Shown here in pieces: positions 8,203 to 13,862 of a stretch of DNA of 51,922 bases. Made by a program: the position numbers and the translations under genes. The first letter of the stretch is position 1; the number at the start of each line of letters is the position of its first letter. This DNA is from UM-FILTER-42-9 sp038063775. GTDB lineage: Bacteria; Patescibacteriota; Minisyncoccia; Moranbacterales; UBA2206. The stretch covers positions 1 to 51,922 of the forward strand of contig JBBTUK010000008.1 in assembly GCA_038063775.1 (NCBI GenBank), written 5' to 3'. The notes below the pieces were generated by a model that worked only from the letters and a program-made list of their open reading frames with translations, was not told where the DNA came from and ran no database searches.

Positions 8203-9333
8203 GAGATAATAAACTATCTGCCCGAAAGAAACTCCGGCGTCCCCACGCGATATTTTTTTACTCGAGTAAACTCCTTTGCGTTCGAGATAGGAAGCAATTA
8301 TTTTATTATTGGCGATTCCGCCGGCAAAGAAACCAGCTTTTAGCTTAGAGCTTTTGGCTTCCAGCTTTAAAACTTTATATAAACCTTGGGCGATATAAAG
8401 CTGAGCGGTGGCGGCGAGGCGACGCTTGTCCCTGTTGATATTTTTAACTAGATATTCAAAAAGAGGAGTGGTCATTATCCCGTAACCCGTAACCCATAAC
8501 CCGTAACCCGTAATTCTTTTGATCTCTGGTTCTAGATCTTTGTAAGGTCTAGTGGAGTTTTTTTCGAGCAAGATCGCGGGGCTATGCTTATATTTCCTAA
8601 CATTACCTGAAAAGCCAAGCAGGACGGAAACCGCGTCCAAAATTCTTCCGGTGCTGGAAGTTTCCTGGCAGTTGAAATTTTGTTGAAGCTGATTATATAA
8701 TAGCTCGAATTGATTACGAGAGTAATATTTTTTAACAAGTCGATACAATTTATCTTTGGACATAAATTTGTCGAGGATGCTGATTAGCATGCGAGCCGGC
8801 TCGTTTACGGCCAAATCACCACCTATCAAAATTTGATTTTCCAAATGTCCGATTCTTTCAATACTTTTTACTTTTTCCTTCTTACTTTTTATTTTGAATA
8901 ATTCTCCACCCCAGATTTTTCTATCCAATCCGTAGCCGGTGCCGTCGCAGGCGATCCCGTAACCCGTAACCTGTAACCCGTAACCCGGTTCTTGGACAAT
9001 CTTATCTCCGATGGCAGAAAATACATGCGCTATATGATGTTGCACCTTTATATGGTTGGCTTTGTATTTTTTGCTCAAACTCTCTCCCAAAATAGTCGTC
9101 CTATAAAGAGGATGAAGATCGGTTAAAATTATGTTCGGCTTGGCTCGATTATTTTTCAAAAATTTTGCCACTGTCTGAATGAGTTTTTGAAAATTTTCTT
9201 CGCTTAATAAATCACCGAAAGATTCCGACCTATAAATCACTCCTTTGTAAAAAACTGAAAAATTACCGTCGGATTCCGGTCCCAAAGCCAGCAGGCAGTT
9301 ATGGGTATTTGCGGAGAAATTTATTGATTCCAT
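8182..9333 (-). CDS. hypF: HypF, carbamoyltransferase (Kae1-like) domain only, with heptad repeats
   Basis: 383 residues, about half the usual ~750. It starts directly in the Kae1-like C-terminal domain (NCLLALGPESDGNFSVF). It has the metal-binding HHxAH in VQHHIAHVFSA, the DGTGYGLD-KIWGGE nucleotide motif and a late FAGGIANN segment. The N-terminal acylphosphatase, zinc-finger and YrdC domains that make carbamoyl-adenylate are absent and not seen elsewhere in the window. Four heptanucleotide arrays lie in frame, giving low-complexity peptides such as VTGYGLWVTGYG and KLEAKSSKLKA. It could transfer carbamoyl to HypE only if another protein supplies the activated group. Confidence 0.85.
   Translation of the reverse strand: MESINFSANTHNCLLALGPESDGNFSVFYKGVIYRSESFGDLLSEENFQKLIQTVAKFLKNNRAKPNIILTDLHPLYRTTILGESLSKKYKANHIKVQHHIAHVFSAIGDKIVQEPGYGLQVTGYGIACDGTGYGLDRKIWGGELFKIKSKKEKVKSIERIGHLENQILIGGDLAVNEPARMLISILDKFMSKDKLYRLVKKYYSRNQFELLYNQLQQNFNCQETSSTGRILDAVSVLLGFSGNVRKYKHSPAILLEKNSTRPYKDLEPEIKRITGYGLWVTGYGIMTTPLFEYLVKNINRDKRRLAATAQLYIAQGLYKVLKLEAKSSKLKAGFFAGGIANNKIIASYLERKGVYSSKKISRGDAGVSFGQIVYYLLADSGD
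8335..8376 (-). repeat. In-frame heptanucleotide array in hypF (AGCTTTT type)
   Basis: Five to six consecutive 7-mers in register on the plus strand: AGCTTTT, AGCTTAG, AGCTTTT, GGCTTCC, AGCTTTA, AAACTTT. They encode the segment LKLEAKSSKLKA around residues 320-333, immediately before the conserved GG of the Kae1-like domain. Confidence 0.7.
8479..8513 (-). repeat. In-frame heptanucleotide array in hypF (CCCGTAA x5)
   Basis: Five tandem 7-mers, four exact CCCGTAA and one CCCATAA (plus strand). On the coding strand they read TTACGGG units and give alternating TGYG peptides around residues 274-286. Because 7 nt is not a multiple of 3, the peptide period is seven residues per three units. Confidence 0.85.
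8862..8896 (-). repeat. In-frame heptanucleotide array in hypF (TACTTTT type)
   Basis: Five 7-mers in register: TACTTTT, TACTTTT, TCCTTCT, TACTTTT, TATTTTG (plus strand). They encode the lysine-rich FKIKSKKEKVKSIE around residues 146-158, between the WGGE motif and the next conserved block. Confidence 0.7.
8956..8987 (-). repeat. Second CCCGTAA-type array in hypF
   Basis: CCCGTAA, CCCGTAA, CCTGTAA, CCCGTAA and a partial unit on the plus strand, encoding PGYGLQVTGYGI around residues 116-127, just before the DGTGYG motif. It has the same unit as the array at 8479 but sits at a different place in the protein. Confidence 0.85.
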
Positions 9334-9340
9334 CAGATTT

Positions 9341-9370
9341 ATTATAGCATTTACACGTCAAATATGTTAA
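9341..9370 (-). promoter_or_regulatory. hypF promoter, predicted leaderless
   Basis: On the minus strand, TTAACA (9370-9365), an 18-bp spacer and TGC-TATAAT (extended -10, hexamer 9346-9341). Initiation about seven bases downstream falls at ~9334, one base before the hypF ATG at 9333. Its -35 overlaps the -10 of the oppositely directed hydrogenase promoter (9365-9373, TGT-TAAAAT), so the two cannot easily be occupied together. Confidence 0.6.
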
Positions 9371-9373
9371 AAT
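9365..9373 (+). promoter_or_regulatory. Extended -10 element at the hydrogenase small-subunit start
   Basis: TGTTAAAAT (TGn plus TAAAAT) ends one base before the ATG at 9374. The expected start site is ~9380, where a second in-frame ATG lies, so the mRNA may be leaderless from 9380. No convincing -35 is present. Confidence 0.45.
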
Positions 9374-10156
9374 ATGCCTATGAAAGCCAAGAGGGATTTT
9401 ACCATAAAAACAAAGCCTCGGATTGCGATAGTTAGCCTGACATCCTGCGAGGGATGCCAATTTGCTTTGCTTGATTTGGGAAAACTTTTTTTTGATCTTA
9501 TTAATCAGGTGGAAATGGTAGATTTTCGTTTGCTGGAAGACGAGGATGATACGGGAGTCAAGCTCGATCTGGTTTTGGTTGAGGGAAACCCCATAACGGA
9601 AGAAAATGTCAGGTTTCTTAAAAGATTAAGAAAAAGGAGTAAAATTTTGGCGGCTCTGGGAAACTGTGCGGCCATGGGGGGAATTCCGGAAATAAAAAAT
9701 TACCAAAAAGGCGTTAATACCATTAAGCATGTTTATAAATACGTACAGGGCATAACCAATCCGAAAATAAGAGAAATTGATAATTTCGTGAAAGTTGACT
9801 TTGTTTTTCCGGGTTGTCCGATAACGGGTGAAGAATTTTTAAAATATTTTCCGGAACTTTTAGCTGGCCGTATTCCCCAAATTCCTGACCGACCAGTTTG
9901 TGTTGAGTGCCGAAAAAAGGGAAATCGCTGTTTGCTTCTAGATAAAAAACCATGTTTTGGTCCGATGATTTTGGGCGGCTGCGACGCGGTTTGTCCGACG
10001 GCCCGGATGATGTGCCAGGGCTGCCGAGGACTGCGACCGGCCGGAAACGTGAAAGCCATGCGCCAAACTCTCAAAACTATGATGACGGACGAGCAATTCG
10101 AAAATACGGCGGAAATTTATGGCCTCCGCGATGATATTGAAGCGCGGGGAAATTAG
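9374..10156 (+). CDS. [NiFe]-hydrogenase small subunit (group 3-like, delta-type)
   Basis: 260 residues. The proximal [4Fe-4S] site cysteines are visible in TSCEGCQF, GNCAAMGG and FPGCPITGEEF. A C-terminal cysteine-rich region (CVECRKKGNRC, CFGPMILGGCDAVC, CQGCRGL) can hold further clusters. The sequence resembles sulfhydrogenase delta/HoxY-like subunits of soluble group 3 enzymes. There is no Tat signal, so it is cytoplasmic. It would relay electrons from the nickel site to an electron partner that is not encoded here. The start is 9374, with 9380 an alternative that fits the promoter. The large subunit lies two genes downstream. Confidence 0.88.
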   Translation: MPMKAKRDFTIKTKPRIAIVSLTSCEGCQFALLDLGKLFFDLINQVEMVDFRLLEDEDDTGVKLDLVLVEGNPITEENVRFLKRLRKRSKILAALGNCAAMGGIPEIKNYQKGVNTIKHVYKYVQGITNPKIREIDNFVKVDFVFPGCPITGEEFLKYFPELLAGRIPQIPDRPVCVECRKKGNRCLLLDKKPCFGPMILGGCDAVCPTARMMCQGCRGLRPAGNVKAMRQTLKTMMTDEQFENTAEIYGLRDDIEARGN

Positions 10157-10169
10157 TCAAGCCAAAAAA

Positions 10170-11102
10170 ATGGCCTTTTTAAAAAAATCATTATCGCTTA
10201 TTTTTGTCGTGATTGCAGTGGCCGCCGCCGGATTTGTGGTTTTTAAAAAGGGCCAGCCGGAATTGAGAAATTATATTCCAATTACCAAGCCCTGTTCATC
10301 GCCGCTTGCCTATGCCATTGGTAATGTTGATTCTCGATTTAACATAAGCAAGGACGGCGCGGCTGTGCTGGCTCAAAAGGCGGAGAATGTTTGGGAATCA
10401 CAGACGGGACTAGATTTGTTCCAATATGATCCGAACGCGCAACTGAAAATAAATTTTATATTTGACGCGCGGCAGCAGCAAGCGATTGAGGCCGTGGAAC
10501 TGGAACAAAAACTCGGAAAATTGAAAATTTCGGACAACAGCCTAAAAGTGCAATACAACAATCTGTATGCCGAGTATTCCAAAGAAATTGACAATTACAA
10601 CTCGTTGGCAAAAAAATACGAGAAGGAAATAAGTTCATATAACAAAGAAGTGAATCGCTGGAATAAAGTTGGGGGTGCGCCGCCGGATGAATATGAAAAG
10701 CTCAACAAAGAACAGGACGCTCTGGAAGCGATGCGAAAAAAACTGGAAAAAGAAAGAAAGAGCATCAACGATTTGATTAATCAGATGAATTCTCTGGCCA
10801 GCCGCGAAAAGCAGGTGATCAGCAGTTACAACGAATCATTGAACACTTTCCGGAACAAATACGGCGGAACGCGGGAATTTGAAAAAGGTATTTTCAATGG
10901 CCAAGAAGTTAACATTTACCAGTTTAATGAAGATTCAGATTTGGAATTAACAATCACTCACGAATTGGGCCATGCGCTCGGCATAGGGCATGTGGAAAAT
11001 ACCCAGTCAATCATGTATTATTTAATGGGAGAGCAGGACTTGGATCAGCCGACTCTTACAAGCGAGGATTTATCAGCGTTTAAAAGTGTTTGTCAATTAT
11101 GA
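10170..11102 (+). CDS. Membrane-anchored matrixin-like zinc metalloprotease
   Basis: About 310 residues from the ATG at 10170 (earlier in-frame starts would overlap the hydrogenase gene). One N-terminal membrane helix (LSLIFVVIAVAAAGFVVF) is followed by an extracytoplasmic region. A long charged coiled coil spans the middle, and a C-terminal metzincin site HELGHALGIGH (HExxHxxGxxH) precedes a Met-turn-like SIMYY. It matches M10-type matrixin domains. It sits between the hydrogenase subunit genes; a role there is unproven. The large subunit needs no C-terminal processing, and the protease domain should face outside, so an envelope role is as likely. Its stop codon forms the left flank of inverted-repeat element 2. 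Confidence 0.8.
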   Translation: MAFLKKSLSLIFVVIAVAAAGFVVFKKGQPELRNYIPITKPCSSPLAYAIGNVDSRFNISKDGAAVLAQKAENVWESQTGLDLFQYDPNAQLKINFIFDARQQQAIEAVELEQKLGKLKISDNSLKVQYNNLYAEYSKEIDNYNSLAKKYEKEISSYNKEVNRWNKVGGAPPDEYEKLNKEQDALEAMRKKLEKERKSINDLINQMNSLASREKQVISSYNESLNTFRNKYGGTREFEKGIFNGQEVNIYQFNEDSDLELTITHELGHALGIGHVENTQSIMYYLMGEQDLDQPTLTSEDLSAFKSVCQL

Positions 11103-11103
11103 A

Positions 11104-11206
11104 CCCCGTTAGAATTTTCAATTTATATATTGCGGGGCACTAAAAGTAATTAGTTTAATAATTTTCGCTGTTGACTTATAGCAATAGGTGTAAAATTATA
11201 ACGGGG
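11104..11206. mobile_element. Start-codon inverted-repeat element, copy 2 (103 bp)
   Basis: Ends CCCCGTTAGAATTTT and its reverse complement (AAAATTATAACGGGG) match at 14 of 15 positions. Direct repeats TGAA flank it (11100-11103 and 11207-11210). The left TGAA is the protease stop plus one base. The right one, with the last G of the element, makes the GTG start of the large subunit. Removing the element and one TGAA leaves ATGAACATAAAA, an ATGA stop/start overlap with an ATG start. An internal GCGGGG can pair with the left CCCCG instead of the right end. TTGACT at 11171 may contribute a promoter. Confidence 0.75.
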
Positions 11207-12465
11207 TGAACATAAAAATCAACCACATCGCGAAAATGGAAGGTCACGCGGGATTCATGGCCAGCGTTCTTCAGGGCGACGTGAAGTCGGCCAAGCTGGA
11301 AATCCAGGAAGGAATCCGTCTGATTGAAGGCGTGCTGATTGGCCGGGAATATAAAGATATGCCGATCGTGGCGCAACGGATTTGTGGAATTTGTCCGGTA
11401 GTACACAATTTAACCTCCATCAAAGCTTTGGAAAACGCTTTTGGGGTTGAGGTATCAAAAGAAACGAAAAAACTCAGGGAAGTTATGGAACTGGCGCAAA
11501 TTATCCATTCCCACGGATTGCATCTTTTCTTTTTATCGCTGGCCGATTTTTTGGATATGGAAAACGATTTGAATTTAATGCAAAAATATCCGGACGAGAC
11601 CAGAAAAGCCATTAGAATCCGGGAATATGGAATGGATATAGTTCGGGTTATCGGAGGCCGAGTAGTTCATCCACTGACCAATGAAGTGGGGGGATTCAAG
11701 AAAATTCCGGATAAAGAAGCGCTGAAAAAGATAGTTTCAGATTCCAAGGAAATATTGGGGCTAGCCATTGAATTGGGCGAGCTTTTTAAAAAAATAAAAA
11801 CTCCTGAATTTTACCGAAAAACCGAATATGTTTGTCTTGGAAAAAAAGGAGAATATGCCATTTATGATGGCGATATCGTTTCTTCCGAGGGCTTGCACAT
11901 ACCAGTGGCCAAGTTTGAAGCTAATTTTAACGAACTGCAAAAGCAGAAAGAAGTGATCAAAAAAGTCGAGCATGATGGAGAAAGTTATATGGTCGGCGCC
12001 ATTGCCAGAATCAATGTAAATCGGGAAAAACTTTCCTTGCAAGCAGAAAAATATTTGGAAAGTTTGAAGTGGAAATTTCCAGACTTCAATCCTTTCCATA
12101 ATATCTTGGCGCAAGTAACGGAAGTTATTCACGCCATTGAAAAATCAGCCGAACTTTTGCAGGAACTTATCAATTCTGATTTAAGGCAAGTTTTGACCAA
12201 GGAATATCAAATTAAAGAAGGTAGCGGAACGGCGGCCGTGGAAGCTCCGCGAGGGACTTTGTATTATCATGTGGAAGTGGATGGCAAAGGTTATATAAAG
12301 AATGTGAATATTATCACTCCCACCGCCCAATTCCTGGCGAATTTGGAAGATGATATAGCCAAATATATTCCGGAAATTCTGGATTTAGACGATAAAGAAA
12401 AAGAAAAAAAATTGCGAGCCTTTATCCGGGCTTATGATCCGTGCATCAGTTGCGCGGTGCATTAA
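11206..12465 (+). CDS. [NiFe]-hydrogenase large subunit without C-terminal extension
   Basis: 419 residues, starting GTG at 11206 at the edge of element 2. The first nickel-ligand motif is RICGICPVVH (RxCGxCxxxH), the second is DPCISCAVH, immediately followed by the stop. Most catalytic large subunits carry a C-terminal tail removed by a dedicated endopeptidase after nickel insertion; this one ends at the mature His. The sequence is of the soluble group 3/sulfhydrogenase-alpha kind. It binds the NiFe(CN)2CO centre for reversible H2 conversion in the cytoplasm. Beta/gamma (diaphorase) subunits are not in the window. Confidence 0.92.
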   Translation: MNIKINHIAKMEGHAGFMASVLQGDVKSAKLEIQEGIRLIEGVLIGREYKDMPIVAQRICGICPVVHNLTSIKALENAFGVEVSKETKKLREVMELAQIIHSHGLHLFFLSLADFLDMENDLNLMQKYPDETRKAIRIREYGMDIVRVIGGRVVHPLTNEVGGFKKIPDKEALKKIVSDSKEILGLAIELGELFKKIKTPEFYRKTEYVCLGKKGEYAIYDGDIVSSEGLHIPVAKFEANFNELQKQKEVIKKVEHDGESYMVGAIARINVNREKLSLQAEKYLESLKWKFPDFNPFHNILAQVTEVIHAIEKSAELLQELINSDLRQVLTKEYQIKEGSGTAAVEAPRGTLYYHVEVDGKGYIKNVNIITPTAQFLANLEDDIAKYIPEILDLDDKEKEKKLRAFIRAYDPCISCAVH

Positions 12466-12467
12466 CT

Positions 12468-12544
12468 CATTTAACATACAACATAAAACATGTAACGCGA
12501 AATTTTTTGTTTCATGTTATACGCTTCATGTTTCATAGCTTATG
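12468..12544 (+). repeat. Inverted heptanucleotide arrays between the large subunit and hypA
   Basis: Eleven 7-mers in register run from just after the stop to the hypA ATG. The left arm is CATTTAA, CATACAA, CATAAAA, CATGTAA; the centre is CGCGAAA and TTTTTTG; the right arm is TTTCATG, TTATACG, CTTCATG, TTTCATA, GCTTATG. The right units are roughly the reverse complement of the left, so the RNA can fold into one long imperfect hairpin ending at the start codon. Confidence 0.7.
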
Positions 12545-12817
12545 CATGATTTCTTATTAGCCAAAGAAATAATAAGAAAGCTGGAAAAGATAATCCAAAA
12601 AAAAGGCTTAAATAAGCCAAAAATTGTTAGTTTAGAAATTGGAAGCATCATTCTTTCTCACGATGGTATGCCGGAGCATGCGGAAGATATCAGTTTGGAA
12701 AATCTTGAATTTGGGCTTGAATCCATTGCCAAAAATACATCTCTTGAGGGAGCTAAGTTTAATATAAAAAAAGTAACGGGCGAAAATTGGAAAATTATCG
12801 ATATTGAGGTAAACTAG
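12542..12817 (+). CDS. hypA: HypA-like nickel chaperone lacking the zinc ribbon
   Basis: 91 residues. MHDFLLAKEIIRKLEKI matches the HypA N-terminus (family MHE-SLA), with the nickel-ligand His2 kept but Glu3 replaced by Asp. KIVSLEIGSI and LEFGLESIAKNTSLEGAKFNIK follow the HypA fold. The CxxC...CxxC zinc-binding domain that normally follows is absent; the protein goes straight to its last beta strand and stops. HypA delivers nickel to the large subunit with HypB. Here zinc-dependent structure is lost and no HypB is present in the window. Its position after the large subunit supports the call. Confidence 0.75.
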   Translation: MHDFLLAKEIIRKLEKIIQKKGLNKPKIVSLEIGSIILSHDGMPEHAEDISLENLEFGLESIAKNTSLEGAKFNIKKVTGENWKIIDIEVN

Positions 12818-12843
12818 AGATAACCTAAACTAAAAAATATAAT
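12815..12843 (+). promoter_or_regulatory. Promoter of the GAPDH gene
   Basis: TAGAGA, a 17-bp spacer and a perfect TATAAT (12838-12843). The -35 box overlaps the hypA stop codon. The predicted start site (~12850) leaves only about four bases before the ATG at 12854. Confidence 0.5.
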
Positions 12844-12853
12844 CTAAAGTATT

Positions 12854-13855
12854 ATGACAAAAATTGCAATTAACGGCTTTGGCCGGATCGGACGGCCATC
12901 CTTTAAGATCGCTTTCGAAAAAGAAGAACTGGAAATAGTGGCTATCAATGATCTGACTGACATAAACACTGCCGCCCATCTTTTGCAATACGATTCTTCC
13001 TATGGACGCTACGGCAAGGAAGTCACAATCGACTCGGAAAAATCCGAGCTGATTGTCGATGGAACAAGGATAAAATACTTGAGTGAACCTGATCCGCTGA
13101 AATTGCCCTGGGGAGAACTGGGCGTGGATATCGTTTTGGAATGCACGGGAGTTTTTGAAGACAAAGAGTCGGCCGGAAAACATCTCGAGGCCGGAGCTAA
13201 GAGGGTTATTTTGTCAGCGCCTCCCAAAGGCGATATACCAGTTTATCTTCTGGGTATCAACGAACATGAATATGACCCAGCGCGTGATCAGATAATTTCC
13301 AACGGATCATGCACGACCAATTGCTTGGCGCCAATGGTGAAAGTTTTGGATGATAATTTTAACGTGGAAAGGGGATTTATGACCACTACTCATTCCTATA
13401 CCAGCGATCAGCGTCTTCAGGATCTTCCCCATCGGGATCTGCGTCGGGCCCGGGCCGCGGCGCTGAACATAATTCCAACCACCACCGGAGCGGCTAAAAC
13501 CATCGGGAAAGTTCTGAAAAATCTGGATGGGAAACTGGATGGGATATCGCTGCGCGTTCCGACCCCGGTCGTTTCAATCGTGGATTTTATTTGTACGGTC
13601 AAGAAATCTCCAAGCATAGAAGAAATCAATGATGCTTTCAGGGACGCGGCTCAAAATGGCCTTCGGAAGATCATGAATGTGGAAGAAGCGCCGCTGGTAT
13701 CGATGGATTTCAAGGGCGATGCCCATTCCGCTATCATTGACCTACCGCTTACCATGGCCAATGGAAATCTGGTCAAGGTTGTCGGCTGGTATGACAATGA
13801 ATGGGGATATTCCAACCGGCTGGTGGAAATGGCGGAATATATCAGCAAAAAATAA
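12854..13855 (+). CDS. gap: Glyceraldehyde-3-phosphate dehydrogenase (type I)
   Basis: 333 residues. Rossmann start KIAINGFGRIGRPSFK, catalytic Cys in SNGSCTTNCLAP, catalytic His region in TTTHSYTSDQRLQD, and the C-terminal WYDNEWGYSNR typical of the family. It oxidises glyceraldehyde-3-phosphate with NAD(P) and inorganic phosphate. It lies directly downstream of hypA, closing the glycolysis-hydrogenase block. Confidence 0.96.
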   Translation: MTKIAINGFGRIGRPSFKIAFEKEELEIVAINDLTDINTAAHLLQYDSSYGRYGKEVTIDSEKSELIVDGTRIKYLSEPDPLKLPWGELGVDIVLECTGVFEDKESAGKHLEAGAKRVILSAPPKGDIPVYLLGINEHEYDPARDQIISNGSCTTNCLAPMVKVLDDNFNVERGFMTTTHSYTSDQRLQDLPHRDLRRARAAALNIIPTTTGAAKTIGKVLKNLDGKLDGISLRVPTPVVSIVDFICTVKKSPSIEEINDAFRDAAQNGLRKIMNVEEAPLVSMDFKGDAHSAIIDLPLTMANGNLVKVVGWYDNEWGYSNRLVEMAEYISKK

Positions 13856-13862
13856 ATAAAAA

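Noticed and set aside
8479..8513. Telomere-like TTACGGG repeat
   Set aside because: It is in the middle of a coding frame on a bacterial scaffold; it is treated as a heptanucleotide array instead.
8335..8990. CRISPR-like array in the hypF region
   Set aside because: Units are 7 bp and contiguous, with no spacers and no cas genes in the window.
11171..11196. Normal promoter within element 2 (TTGACT to TAAAAT)
   Set aside because: The spacer is only 14 bp; with a 17-bp spacer the -10 is AATTAT, too weak to call as a feature.
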